Assembly (NCBI RefSeq): GCF_017307495.1
Contig: NZ_JAFKHE010000016.1
Span: 186,001 to 250,000, forward strand
Length of the DNA: 64,000 nt
Source: Devosia sp.
Lineage (GTDB): Bacteria; Pseudomonadota; Alphaproteobacteria; Rhizobiales; Devosiaceae
Reading direction: 5' to 3'
In this document: positions 8,300 through 19,435 of the stretch, one piece after another
Layout of the letters: every line of letters starts with the position of its first letter
Numbering within the stretch: the first letter of the stretch is position 1
Translations under genes and position numbers: made by a program
The notes under the pieces: generated by a model
The model's database searches: none
Told to the model about the DNA's origin: nothing
What the model saw: the letters and a program-made list of their open reading frames with translations, nothing else

Positions 8300-9601
8300 T
8301 CACGCCGTCTCGAGTGCGGCCCGCGGCCAGACCAGCCGGACGCGGGCATGGCCGTCGGCCGCCTCGTTCTCGAACCGGATTCTTGCCCCGGTGCGCTCGA
8401 GCAGGGTCTTGGAAATGAAGATGCCCAGCCCGAGCCCGCCGGGCTCGGGGCTGTCGGGGTCGCGCGCCCGGGTGGTGAGGTAGGGTTCGCCCAGCCGCGC
8501 GATGAGCTCGGATGGAAAGCCCGGCCCGTCGTCGGTGATCGTCACCGTCAGCGCCGACTTGTCCCAGCTGGCATCGATCAGCACCGACTGCCGGGCGAAC
8601 TGGGCGGCGTTCTCGATCAGGTTGCCGAGCCCGTAGAGCAGGCTCGCGCCCCGCTTGATCACCGGGTCCGGCCCGCCCGAGCGGTCGATGCGGATGGAGA
8701 TGGCCTTGCCGGTGCCCTCTAGCGGCTGCACCACTTCGGCCAGAAGCTCGCCCAGCGGCACGGCGGCGAACGGGTCGCCCGGCGTATCGCGCAGGCTGCG
8801 CAGCTTGCCGAGGATCTCGCGGCAGCGCGCCGCCTGCGACATGATCAGCTCGGCATCCTCGCGCACGTCGCCGTCGGGCAGCTCGTCGCGCATCTCGCGG
8901 GCGACGAGCGCGATGGTCGAGAGCGGCGTGCCCAGTTCATGCGCCGCGGCCGCCGCAAGCCCGTCGAGCGCGTTCAGCTGCTCGTGGCGCGAGAGCGCCA
9001 GTTCCGTGGCGGCAAGGGCATCGGCGAGCTGGCGCGCCTCGTGCGCCACGCGGTTGGTATAGGCGGCAATGAAGGTGGTGCCACAGACGATCGAGACCCA
9101 GATGCCGATGACATAGACGCGGTCGAAGACGAGCTTCTCGTCCGGCGCCCAGGGCAGGTCGAGGTGGAAGACCGCCAGCAGCGACGCGAGCAGGATGGCC
9201 AGCATGGCGATGATGGTGGTGGCGCGCTGCGGCAGGGTCGTCGCCGATACCGAGACCGGCGCCAGCAGCAACAGCGAGAACGGATTCTGCAAGCCGCCCG
9301 TTATCGCCAGCAGGGCGGCGAGCTGGCACAGGTCCCAGCTCAGGTGCACCGTCGCCACCGTCGCCGAGGGTCGATAGCCTTCGCCGAGGCGCAACAGCAG
9401 CCACAGGTTGAGCAGGACGGACAGCCCGATCAGCACGAGGCACTGCGCCAGCGGCAGCGGAAAGCCGAGACCGAAGGCGACAAACAGCACGCCGATCGCC
9501 TGCCCGACGATCGCCAGCCAGCGCAGACCGACCAGCGTGCCGAGCCGGAGCGGCCGCCACGTGCCGGGCAGTACGGCCTCCGAACCCAGTGCCAATGCCA
9601 T
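8300..9601 (-). CDS. regB: Redox sensor histidine kinase RegB/ActS/PrrB
   Basis: 433-residue membrane histidine kinase. Six hydrophobic segments occupy roughly residues 20-185 and contain the ubiquinone-sensing heptapeptide GGLQNPF (102-108), diagnostic for RegB. The H-box is AAAAHELGTPLSTI with H221, the conserved redox-active cysteine sits at C260 in the ARCREIL segment, and the ATPase domain has NLIENAAQFA, DDGPGFP and GGLGLGIFISK. The ATG at 9601 is preceded by GGAAAGGAC, so the much longer open frame upstream is not coding. Under oxidising conditions the family kinase is inhibited; it phosphorylates RegA, whose gene follows downstream. Confidence 0.95.
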   Translation of the reverse strand: MALALGSEAVLPGTWRPLRLGTLVGLRWLAIVGQAIGVLFVAFGLGFPLPLAQCLVLIGLSVLLNLWLLLRLGEGYRPSATVATVHLSWDLCQLAALLAITGGLQNPFSLLLLAPVSVSATTLPQRATTIIAMLAILLASLLAVFHLDLPWAPDEKLVFDRVYVIGIWVSIVCGTTFIAAYTNRVAHEARQLADALAATELALSRHEQLNALDGLAAAAAHELGTPLSTIALVAREMRDELPDGDVREDAELIMSQAARCREILGKLRSLRDTPGDPFAAVPLGELLAEVVQPLEGTGKAISIRIDRSGGPDPVIKRGASLLYGLGNLIENAAQFARQSVLIDASWDKSALTVTITDDGPGFPSELIARLGEPYLTTRARDPDSPEPGGLGLGIFISKTLLERTGARIRFENEAADGHARVRLVWPRAALETA

Positions 9602-9802
9602 GAAGTCGTCCTTTCCGGGTCGTCCCAGCGCCCGCATGGGAAGTCTAGCACGCCATTTCAAGGGCCAAAATCCGTGCGGAATCGCTTGATCCTGCCCCGG
9701 GGTGGCCCACATCGCAGGGGTTCGTGACTGGTTGAATATCGCGGGAACCGAACCGGAGCAGTCGCTGACTTCCCCCCGGTTCCCGCCTCTGGGAGAAGCC
9801 CG

Positions 9803-10246
9803 ATGAATACTGCAATTGTCAAACCGCAATGGGGCCCGCTGACCATCGCCCTGATGGTCCTGGGCTTCGTCGTCTGGTGGCCGCTCGGCCTCGCCATGCT
9901 CGCCTACATCCTGTGGGGCGAAATGTTCGGCGGCTCGGCGGAAAAGGCGGAAGGGTTCGTCAACCGATCCCGCGCCTGGGCGGAACGCTGCGGCCCGCGT
10001 GGCCATGCCTTCCGCCACGGGTTCCACCACTCGAGCGGCAATGCCGCCTTCGACGACTACCGCGCCGAGCAGCTGCGCCGGCTCGAAGAGGAGCGCAAGC
10101 GCCTCGACGAGGAGGTCAACGCGTTCCACGAGTACATGCGCAACCTGCGCATGGCCAAGGACCGCGAGGAGTTCGACCGCTTCATGCGCGACCGCAACGG
10201 CAACCGCCCGAACTACGGCGGCTCCGACCATGGGCAGAACGCCTGA
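9803..10246 (+). CDS. DUF2852 domain-containing membrane protein
   Basis: 147-residue protein of the DUF2852 family, which occurs mainly in Rhizobiales. One hydrophobic segment (about residues 12-38, containing WWPLGLAMLAYILWG) is followed by a basic, charged region and a likely coiled coil (residues 88-125, rich in Arg and Glu, RLEEERKRLDEEV). Function is unknown. It is divergent from regB, with about 200 bases between the two starts, and ends before a clear terminator. GGGAGAAGCCCG precedes the ATG. Confidence 0.85.
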   Translation: MNTAIVKPQWGPLTIALMVLGFVVWWPLGLAMLAYILWGEMFGGSAEKAEGFVNRSRAWAERCGPRGHAFRHGFHHSSGNAAFDDYRAEQLRRLEEERKRLDEEVNAFHEYMRNLRMAKDREEFDRFMRDRNGNRPNYGGSDHGQNA

Positions 10247-10274
10247 GTTCTGGCCCAATGTCCTCCTGACGACT

Positions 10275-10301
10275 AAGCGCTCCTCCGGGGGCGCTTTTTT
10301 T
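10275..10301 (+). terminator. Rho-independent terminator after the DUF2852 gene
   Basis: Nine-base stem AAGCGCTCC with GGGGCGCTT around a 4-base loop, followed by seven T residues in total at the 3' side. Confidence 0.85.
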
Positions 10302-10339
10302 GTCGTCGGAACGGGCCTCGAATCGGCGATGATCAGGTC

Positions 10340-11086
10340 ATGAATTTCCTGTTCCCGGACCGCTCCGCCAAGATCCCGGCGACCGCTACGCTGATCCTCG
10401 ACGGCTGTGCAGTCGAGATTACCGTCAAGGTCAGCGCGCGGGCCCGGAGCTATCGGCTGACCGTCCCGCACCACGGCAGCCCGGTGCTGACCCTGCCGAG
10501 CACCGGTCGCTGGCCCGAGGCCGAGGGCTTCCTCAACCGCCACCGCGGCTGGCTCGCGGCCCGGATCAGGCGCAGCGCCCCCCGCACCGCGTTCAGCCAT
10601 GGCGAGCTGGTGCCGCTGCGCGGCATTGCCCATCGCATCCACGCCACCGGGCGCCTGCGCGGTCGCGTCGAGGCCGCCGAGATCGAGGGCGAGCCGGCGC
10701 TGCTGGTGCCGGGCGAGGCGGTGCACATTCCGCGCCGGCTGACCGAGTGGCTGAAGGCCGAGGCGCAGCGCGACCTGGCCGAGCGCTCGAACATCCATGC
10801 CGCGACGCTGGGCGTCGAGGTGAAGTCGGTGGCCATGCGCAGCCAGTCGACGCGCTGGGGCTCCTGCTCATCGACGGGGCGGCTCAACTACAACTGGCGC
10901 CTCGTGCTGGCCCCTCCCTTCGTGCTCGACTATGTCGCCGCGCACGAGGTCGCCCACCTCGTCCACATGAACCACTCGCCCAGCTTCTGGAAGGCGGTGA
11001 CCCGCGCCCTGCCCGACATGGAAAGAGGCAAGGCCTGGCTCAAGGCCCACGGCAAGGTGCTGATGGGCTACGGGCTCGACAGCTAG
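10340..11086 (+). CDS. YgjP-like zinc metallopeptidase (M48/DUF45 family)
   Basis: 248-residue cytoplasmic protein of the YgjP/DUF45 family. The zinc site is AAHEVAHLVHMNHSPSFW near residues 206-223, with the HExxH glutamate and a third histidine ligand after MN. Upstream is the conserved QSTRWGSCSSTGRLNYNWRL segment (about 178-197), a hallmark of this family. There is no signal peptide or membrane segment, unlike HtpX-type M48 proteins. In characterised relatives the substrate is not settled; UMP pyrophosphohydrolase annotations also exist for the family. It stands alone between a terminator and a repeat. Confidence 0.85.
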   Translation: MNFLFPDRSAKIPATATLILDGCAVEITVKVSARARSYRLTVPHHGSPVLTLPSTGRWPEAEGFLNRHRGWLAARIRRSAPRTAFSHGELVPLRGIAHRIHATGRLRGRVEAAEIEGEPALLVPGEAVHIPRRLTEWLKAEAQRDLAERSNIHAATLGVEVKSVAMRSQSTRWGSCSSTGRLNYNWRLVLAPPFVLDYVAAHEVAHLVHMNHSPSFWKAVTRALPDMERGKAWLKAHGKVLMGYGLDS

Positions 11087-11109
11087 GCACCCGTCTCACC
11101 CACCCGCCG

Positions 11110-11194
11110 GGTCCTTCCCGCGAAAGCGGGAACCTCGGTTTGCGGTGCCTGCCAGAAACAGAGATCTCCGCTTTCGCGGGGATGACATCGAGTT
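11110..11194. repeat. Palindromic intergenic repeat, family 3 copy a
   Basis: Two hairpin arms, GTCCTTCCCGCGAAAGCGGG and CCGCTTTCGCGGGGATGAC, are inverted relative to each other around a 45-base spacer. The same layout with similar arm sequences recurs at 51581-51660, and a variant is at 41565-41648. It lies between two convergent genes. Confidence 0.75.
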
Positions 11195-11222
11195 GAGACT
11201 GCCGCTGGCGGGAGCCAGCTAG

Positions 11223-11600
11223 CTAGTTCCCGCGGACAATCCCCTCGGTCCAGCGCGCCACAACGGCGCAGGCGGAGTTGGCGCAATAGCCGAGCGCATC
11301 GCGATCGGCGTCTGCCTGGCTCTGGCCCATGGCAGCGCCCCAGCTGCCGCCGCCGATCGCCAGCGCGTAGTTGCCCGTCGGCTCGCTCCTCAACCCGATG
11401 GCGCAGGTTTCCGGGTCGGCGGCGCCCTGCTGGCAGTAGCTCAGGGCGCAACTGTCTGCCTCGCCCTGCGACTGCATGTTGTTGCAGAAGCCATAGGCGA
11501 GCGAGCCCGACACGGCGACGGCCGTGTAGGCGACGGCCTCCCGCATGGTTCCGAGCAGGCCCGCCAGCATGAGAAGAGCGGCGAGAACGGTCTGGCGCAT
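11223..11600 (-). CDS. Secreted DUF4189-like protein
   Basis: 125-residue protein with a signal peptide of about 24 residues (MRQTVLAALLMLAGLLGT, cleavage probably near AVA-YT). The mature part has the DUF4189 look: AVAVSGSLAYGFCNNM, a GNYALAIGGGSWGAAMGQSQADADRDAL repeat-like segment and several cysteines (CALSYC, CAIG, YCANSACAVVA) that could form disulfides in the periplasm. Function unknown. It lies 54 bases downstream of the penicillin-binding protein gene on the same strand and could be transcribed with it. Confidence 0.75.
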   Translation of the reverse strand: MRQTVLAALLMLAGLLGTMREAVAYTAVAVSGSLAYGFCNNMQSQGEADSCALSYCQQGAADPETCAIGLRSEPTGNYALAIGGGSWGAAMGQSQADADRDALGYCANSACAVVARWTEGIVRGN

Positions 11601-11654
11601 GCACCCTTCCTCCGACTGTCCTGGGTTCGTCGCGGCGCCACGAGCTTCCGGAGC

Positions 11655-13826
11655 CTAGTTGCCGCCGAAAATGTCGCCCAGGAGGTCGACCAGCGTCCGC
11701 TTGGGCCGCTCCACCGGCGGCTGCTCCATCGGCTGCAACTGCTGCTGGTCGAGGCCGGGCTGCGATGCCGCGCCGGGCAGGTCGGCGACCGGGATGCCGT
11801 CGTGCGCCTTGGTCATGAACTGGCTCCAGATCTCCACCGGCACGTTGCCGCCCGAGAGCCGGGTGCCGACGTCGTTGTCGTTGCCGAGCCAGACACCGGC
11901 GACCATGCGCGAGGTATAGCCGACGAACAGGGCGTCGCGGGCCTTCTGCGACGTGCCGGTCTTGCCGGCCATGGGCCAGCCGTTCAGCTGGGCGCGCTTG
12001 CCGGTGCCGATCTCGACCGCCGCGTGCAGCATGTCGTTCATCTCGGCCACGATGTTGGGCTCGATCACCCGGCCCGGGCCGGCCGCCACGGCGTCATAGA
12101 GCACCTTGCCGTCGGCCGTCTCGATGCGGGTGATGACGTTGGCGATGACGCCGATGCCGCCATTGGCGAAGGGCGCGTAGGCGGCCGTGAGTTCGAGCAG
12201 CGAGACTTCCTGCGTGCCCAGCGCAATCGAGGGCACGGCCTGCAGCGGCGACGAGATGCCCATGCGCATCGCCGCCTCGACCACCTTGTCCGGCCCGACA
12301 TCGTTGGCGAGCAGCGCCGCGACCGTGTTGCGCGACAGCGCCAGCGCGGTGCGCAGGGTCATTTCGCCGCCATACTTGCCGTCGGCGTTCTGCGGCTGCC
12401 AGCCGTTGATGTCGATCGGACCGTCAGTGGCGACGGTATCGGGCGTATAGCCCTTCTCCATGCCTGCCAGGTAGACGAACGGCTTGAACGCCGAGCCGGG
12501 CTGCCGGCGCGCCGTCACGGCGCGGTTGTACTGGCTCTGCTGGTAGTCGACGCCGCCGACGAGGGCGCGCACCGAGCCGTCGACATCCATCGCGACCATG
12601 GCGCCCTGGCTGAAGCCCTTGTCCTTGCCGTACTTGGAGACCGCTTCCTTGACCGCGAACTCGGCTTCCTTCTGCAGGTCCCAGTTGATCGTGGTGTGGA
12701 CGATCACGTCCTGCTTCACGTCGCCGAGATAGGCGGTCATCAGGCTTTCGACCCAGTCGGCGACGTAGGATTCGCCGCCCACCACCTTGGTGCGGATGGT
12801 CTGGCTGGGGTCGATCGCCGCCGCCTTGGCCTCGTTGGTGTTGATATAGCCTTCCTTGGCCATGGCGTTCAGCACAAGCTGCTGGCGCGCCTTGACCAGT
12901 TCCGGCTTGCCCTTGGGATTGAGCCGCGACGGTGCCTGCAGCGAGCCCGCCAGCATGGCTGCCTCGCTCAGCGACAGGTTGCGCGCCGACTTGCCAAAAT
13001 AGTACTGCGCCGCTGCCTCGATGCCGTACTTCTCGTAACCGAAATACATGCGGTTGAGGTAGAGTTCGAGGATGTCGTCCTTGGAATAGTTCTGCTCGAG
13101 CCAGATGGCGAGCAGCGCTTCCTGCACCTTGCGGCCCAGGGTCTGGTCCGGGGTCAGGAACAGGTTCTTGGCCACCTGCTGGGTGATGGTCGAGGCGCCG
13201 CGGGTCACTTCACCCGCCTGGATCGACTCGAGCGCCACCGAGGCGAGGCCGACCACGTCGACGCCGAAATGCTCGTAGAAGCGCCGGTCCTCGATCGCAA
13301 CGAACGCGGCGGGCACGTAATAGGGCAGCTCGCGCAGCGACACGGCTTCGCCGCCGGTCTTGCCGCGGTTGGAGATCAGCTGGCCATTGGCTGCGACGAT
13401 CCGGATATTGGCGGCCCGGTCCGGCACCTTCCAGGTGTCCGAGGAGGGAAGCTGCACGGCGTAGTAGATGATGACGCCCGCGGCGGCGACGCCGGCCCAG
13501 ATGCCGAGAATGAACAGCCAGCCGATCAGCTTGCCGATGACGCCGAACAGCGTCAGCGGCTTCTTCTCGCGCCGGCCGCGGGTCTTCTTGCCCCTCGGCG
13601 CCCTGGCTTTGCCGCGGCTCTGCTTGCCACGCGGGGCACGCTCGCTGCGCTCGTCCTCGACATGGACGGCGCTGTCGTCGAAGCCGGGTTCCACCCGGGC
13701 GCCGCGGGCTGCCTTCTGGGGCGCATTGCGCGACGAGCGCGAGCCCTTCTTCGGCGTCGCTCCGACACGGTCGTCCGGCGAAATCTGAAAGTCCATAAAC
13801 AGGGCCCCGGCATTCTTCTTGCGCAT
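11655..13826 (-). CDS. Class A penicillin-binding protein (PBP1A family, GT51 plus transpeptidase)
   Basis: Bifunctional peptidoglycan synthase of about 723 residues. A long basic cytoplasmic N-terminus (Arg/Lys-rich) precedes one membrane helix. The glycosyltransferase domain shows AIEDRRFYEHFGVD with the catalytic glutamate and GASTITQQVAKNLFL; the transpeptidase domain has the SxxK serine in GSAFKPFVY, SRNTVAALL and KTGTSQ. I placed the start at the MRKKNAG methionine (13826); a second possible start is MDFQIS, ten residues on. The C-terminus is Gln/Pro-rich. It builds the cell wall during elongation or polar growth. Confidence 0.93.
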   Translation of the reverse strand: MRKKNAGALFMDFQISPDDRVGATPKKGSRSSRNAPQKAARGARVEPGFDDSAVHVEDERSERAPRGKQSRGKARAPRGKKTRGRREKKPLTLFGVIGKLIGWLFILGIWAGVAAAGVIIYYAVQLPSSDTWKVPDRAANIRIVAANGQLISNRGKTGGEAVSLRELPYYVPAAFVAIEDRRFYEHFGVDVVGLASVALESIQAGEVTRGASTITQQVAKNLFLTPDQTLGRKVQEALLAIWLEQNYSKDDILELYLNRMYFGYEKYGIEAAAQYYFGKSARNLSLSEAAMLAGSLQAPSRLNPKGKPELVKARQQLVLNAMAKEGYINTNEAKAAAIDPSQTIRTKVVGGESYVADWVESLMTAYLGDVKQDVIVHTTINWDLQKEAEFAVKEAVSKYGKDKGFSQGAMVAMDVDGSVRALVGGVDYQQSQYNRAVTARRQPGSAFKPFVYLAGMEKGYTPDTVATDGPIDINGWQPQNADGKYGGEMTLRTALALSRNTVAALLANDVGPDKVVEAAMRMGISSPLQAVPSIALGTQEVSLLELTAAYAPFANGGIGVIANVITRIETADGKVLYDAVAAGPGRVIEPNIVAEMNDMLHAAVEIGTGKRAQLNGWPMAGKTGTSQKARDALFVGYTSRMVAGVWLGNDNDVGTRLSGGNVPVEIWSQFMTKAHDGIPVADLPGAASQPGLDQQQLQPMEQPPVERPKRTLVDLLGDIFGGN

Positions 13827-14018
13827 GGCGTTCGATCCGGCGGCAGTTCCTTGGGGGCGCGCGGACACCATGGGGCGTTCCGACCGTCTCGCCAGGCCCA
13901 AGCCAACTCGGGACTCCCGAGCCTCCGACCAGCGCGGTCCCCTCGGCTATCGAGGGTAATTGTGGCCGGTTTATGTGGCCTTAACCCCCATAGCCGAGGG
14001 TGTTGCGAGGGGGCGACA

Positions 14019-14037
14019 GGGCGGCCGGAGGCCGCCC
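14019..14037 (-). terminator. Hairpin downstream of gyrB
   Basis: Perfect 8-bp stem GGGCGGCC (14019-14026) and GGCCGCCC (14030-14037) with a 3-base loop, 10 bases beyond the gyrB stop codon. There is no T tract on the minus strand, so termination is possible but not certain. Confidence 0.4.
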
Positions 14038-14047
14038 CGCGAAGTCG

Positions 14048-16513
<2,466 letters not shown>

Positions 16514-16609
16514 TCAAAGCCTGCAGGTCCGCTGGACCGGGTCTAGCGGAAGCGTGTCGGATACCCAAGACAAATGGCTATTTTGAGCCCGTTTTGCAAG
16601 GCTTTGCGC

Positions 16610-17731
16610 CTATTTCGGGCCGAGCCGGCCATCCCGCACGAAGACCTGCTGCGCGGCCCCGCCAAGCGCGTCGAACAGCATCGGGTCGGTGCCGGTCATG
16701 AAGCACTGGGTGCCGAGCGCCTCGAGCGCCGCGAAAAGCGCCGAACGGCGGCCGGGATCGAGGTGGGCGGCCACCTCGTCCAGCAGCAGGAAGGGGGCGA
16801 TCCCGGTCGAGCGCTTCACCAGCCGCGCCTGCGCCAGGATCAGTCCGATCAGCAGCGCCTTCTGCTCGCCGGTTGAGCCGAGGGCGGCCGGCATGTCCTT
16901 CTGGGCATGGCGGACCTCGAGATCGATGCGGTGCGGCCCGGTGAGGGTGCGGCCGGCGGCGCGGTCGCGCTGGCGCTCGCGCCGCCAGAACGCGCGCAGT
17001 TCGGCCTCCAGCGCGGCCGAGGACTGCGGCACGTGCCGATCCTCGAACAGCGCGGTCAGCGCCAGCCGGGCAGCCGGGAAGCTGGCCTCGTCGACGCCAG
17101 ACAGGATCACCGCCTGCAGGTCATCGAGGCTGTCGGCGCGGGCAAAGTGCACTGCCGCCGCCGACACCGCCATCTGCGCCTCGATCGCGTCGATCCAGAG
17201 CGGATCGGCGTCCTCGTCCACCAGCCGGTTGCGCTGCCGCATGGCCTTTTCGTAGTCAGACACCGCCGCCGAATGGCCGGGGATCAGGGTGGTGACGAGG
17301 CGGTCGAGAAAGCGGCGGCGGTCGCTGGCCGGTCCGGTGAACAGCCCGTCCATCGATGGCGTCAGCCAGAGGACGCGCAGATAGGCGCTCATCTCCTCGA
17401 CGGTCCTGGCATTGGCGCCGTTGATCCGCACCCGCCGCCCGCCGTCCGCGCCGCCCGCGCCGGTGCCGATATCCACCGGCCCCTCGGGCGTCTCGATGGT
17501 CGAGGCCACGGCCCAGAGCCCGTCCGAGCCCTGCGCGGCGACGTCCTCGAAGGCGGCCCCGCGCAGGCCGCGTCCCGGCGAGAGCAGCGAGACGGCCTCG
17601 AGCAGGTTGGTCTTGCCCGCCCCGTTCGGCCCGACCAGCACCAGGTGCCGCCCGTCGAGATCGAGGGCGGCGGAGGCATAGTTGCGGAAGTGGCTGAGGC
17701 GAAGCCGGGAAATGTAGCGGGAGGGATGCAT
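16610..17731 (-). CDS. recF: DNA replication and repair protein RecF
   Basis: 373-residue SMC-like ATPase that helps load RecA at single-stranded gaps. The Walker A motif is GPNGAGKTNLLEA near residue 33-45, the signature region is GSTGEQKALLIGL, and Walker B is FLLLDEVAAHLD. The ATG at 17731 gives the normal RecF N-terminus ISRLRLSHFRNY; the open frame continues upstream through the intergenic repeat but that part is not coding. It is separated from dnaN by a 125-base palindromic repeat, so the two may not be equally expressed. Confidence 0.96.
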   Translation of the reverse strand: MHPSRYISRLRLSHFRNYASAALDLDGRHLVLVGPNGAGKTNLLEAVSLLSPGRGLRGAAFEDVAAQGSDGLWAVASTIETPEGPVDIGTGAGGADGGRRVRINGANARTVEEMSAYLRVLWLTPSMDGLFTGPASDRRRFLDRLVTTLIPGHSAAVSDYEKAMRQRNRLVDEDADPLWIDAIEAQMAVSAAAVHFARADSLDDLQAVILSGVDEASFPAARLALTALFEDRHVPQSSAALEAELRAFWRRERQRDRAAGRTLTGPHRIDLEVRHAQKDMPAALGSTGEQKALLIGLILAQARLVKRSTGIAPFLLLDEVAAHLDPGRRSALFAALEALGTQCFMTGTDPMLFDALGGAAQQVFVRDGRLGPK

Positions 17732-17746
17732 TGCGGTTGAGGAAGG

Positions 17747-17871
17747 CCCCCTCACCCGCCGCTGACGCGGCGCGACCTCTCCCCCAAGGGAGAGGTGATC
17801 CGTGGCACGATCTTGCCCCATCGCCACCTCTCCCTTGGGGGAGAGGTCAGTCCGCAGGACCGGGTGAGGGG
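17747..17871. repeat. Large palindromic repeat, family 2, between dnaN and recF
   Basis: Two copies of an 8 to 10-bp hairpin, CCTCTCCCCCAAGGGAGAGG and CCTCTCCCTTGGGGGAGAGG, sit about 30 bases apart and are inverted with respect to each other; the flanks CCCCTCACCCG and CGGGTGAGGGG extend the palindrome. The whole element can fold into one long cruciform or two small hairpins. Similar elements in other alphaproteobacteria separate cotranscribed genes. Confidence 0.8.
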
Positions 17872-17890
17872 ACCTGGATTTGCGGGCGAA

Positions 17891-19009
17891 CTACACCCGC
17901 ATCGGCATCAGCACGTAGAGCGCCTTGGCGTCGCCATCCTCGCGCACCAGCGTCGGCGAGCCGGCGTCGTTGAACAGGAAGACGGCATTTTCGGAGCGGA
18001 TCTGGCCGATGATGTCGAGCAGGTAGCGCGCATTGAAGCCGATCTCGAAACTCTCGGGCTCGAACTCGACCGCCAGCTCCTCGCTCGCCGTGCCATGGTC
18101 CGGGTTGGTGACCGAGAGCTCCAGCTGGCCTTCGCGCAGCGAGAGCTTCACCGCCTTGCCGCCCCGGTCCGACGCGATGGTCGACACCCGATCGACAGCG
18201 GTGGCGAAACTCGCCTTGTCGACGTTCATCTGCTTGTCGTTGTTCTTGGGCGTCACCCGGTCATAGTCGGGGAAGGTGCCCTCGATCAGCTTGCTCAGCA
18301 GCACCACGCTGCCCAGGGTGAAGCGGATCTTGGTGTCGGAGAGCTCGACGGCGACGTCGCCTTCGGCGCCTTCGAGCAGCTTCTGGACCTCCGAGACGGT
18401 CTTTTTGGGCACGATGATGCCCGGCATGCCCTTCGCGCCGGCAGGCGCCGCCGTTTCGGCCCGCGCCATGCGGTGGCCGTCGGTGGCCACGGCCCGCAGG
18501 GTCGGCTCGCCATTGACCTCGAGCACGTGCATGTAGATGCCGTTGAGGTAGTAGCGCGTCTCCTCGTTGGAGATGGCGAACTGGGTCCGCTCGATCAGCT
18601 CGCGCAGCGTTGCGGCGGGCATCGAGAAGCTGTGCGTGAAGGTGCCGGACTTGAGGTCGGGGAAACTGTCGGGCGACAGGCAGGAGAGGTTGAACCGCGA
18701 CCGCCCGGAACTGACCGTCAGCTGTTCGCCGCCGGTGTTCTCGAGCCGCACCTCGGCCCCGTCGGCGAGCTTGCGCACGATCTCGTAGAGCGTGTGGGCG
18801 GGCACCGTCGTGGTCCCGGCCTGTCCGACCATGGCCGGCACGCTTTCGGTCACCTCGATGTCGAGGTCGGTGGCGCGCAGGTCGAGCTTGCCGTCGGCGG
18901 CCTTGAGCAGCACGTTGGCGAGGATCGGATAGGTGTTGCGGCGCTCTACCACGCGGTGGACGTGCCCCAGCGACTTGAGCAGATGATTGCGCTCGAGAGT
19001 GACCTTCAT
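17891..19009 (-). CDS. dnaN: DNA polymerase III beta sliding clamp
   Basis: 372-residue clamp that encircles DNA and tethers the replicative polymerase. It starts with MKVTLERNHLLKSLGHVHRVVERRNTYPIL, has VATDGHRMA in the middle domain, and ends in the conserved YVLMPMRV. The length equals that of typical DnaN. I used the ATG at 19009; the open frame upstream lacks clamp sequence. It follows dnaA after about 430 bases containing a small possible gene. Confidence 0.98.
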   Translation of the reverse strand: MKVTLERNHLLKSLGHVHRVVERRNTYPILANVLLKAADGKLDLRATDLDIEVTESVPAMVGQAGTTTVPAHTLYEIVRKLADGAEVRLENTGGEQLTVSSGRSRFNLSCLSPDSFPDLKSGTFTHSFSMPAATLRELIERTQFAISNEETRYYLNGIYMHVLEVNGEPTLRAVATDGHRMARAETAAPAGAKGMPGIIVPKKTVSEVQKLLEGAEGDVAVELSDTKIRFTLGSVVLLSKLIEGTFPDYDRVTPKNNDKQMNVDKASFATAVDRVSTIASDRGGKAVKLSLREGQLELSVTNPDHGTASEELAVEFEPESFEIGFNARYLLDIIGQIRSENAVFLFNDAGSPTLVREDGDAKALYVLMPMRV

Positions 19010-19142
19010 AAACTCAGAACCCCTGCGGCATGCGGCATGAAACGCCCGGCAAAGCCGGGCTGCGACATTTGCAAGCGAGGGCGAAAAAGGCAAGGGCGAC
19101 AGCCCCGAACGCCCCGCAATCCCTTGGAAAAACGCGCTCGGC

Positions 19143-19349
19143 TCAGTGACGGGCGCCGCGGTTCAGGGCCTGCTCCATCGCCTCGAGCCGCCGCTCGGCC
19201 TCGTCCGCCTCGAGGCGGGCCAGCATTTCGTGCCAGGCCCGGTCCGGCGGCAGCGGCTGGTTTTCGGCCCTGGCCCCGATGTCGAGGCGACGCAGGCCCT
19301 TGCGAATCCGCAGCAACAACCGCGGGGTACGAGAACGCGATGACGGCAA
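19143..19349 (-). CDS. Possible small protein between dnaA and dnaN
   Basis: Open frame of 68 codons starting at a TTG. The second half ([29 protein letters not shown] written in pieces: [14 protein letters not shown] and [10 protein letters not shown]) is an amphipathic, Glu/Arg-rich helix, and the codons there are the GC-ending ones used by neighbouring genes (GCC, CTC, GAG, CTG). The first half is basic and less convincing, and I see no strong Shine-Dalgarno before the TTG, so the real start may be internal. I do not recognise it. Confidence 0.4.
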   Translation of the reverse strand: MPSSRSRTPRLLLRIRKGLRRLDIGARAENQPLPPDRAWHEMLARLEADEAERRLEAMEQALNRGARH

Positions 19350-19435
19350 CGCTACTACTCACAAAGCGCCCTACTGGGCAGCACTCAATACTCGGCGGGC
19401 AGACGGCCCACTCCGTCGGAGAGGGCCGGAATTGC

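Noticed and set aside
11110..11194. CRISPR array from repeated arms
   Set aside because: Only two inverted arms with one spacer and no cas genes; better explained as a dispersed palindromic repeat.
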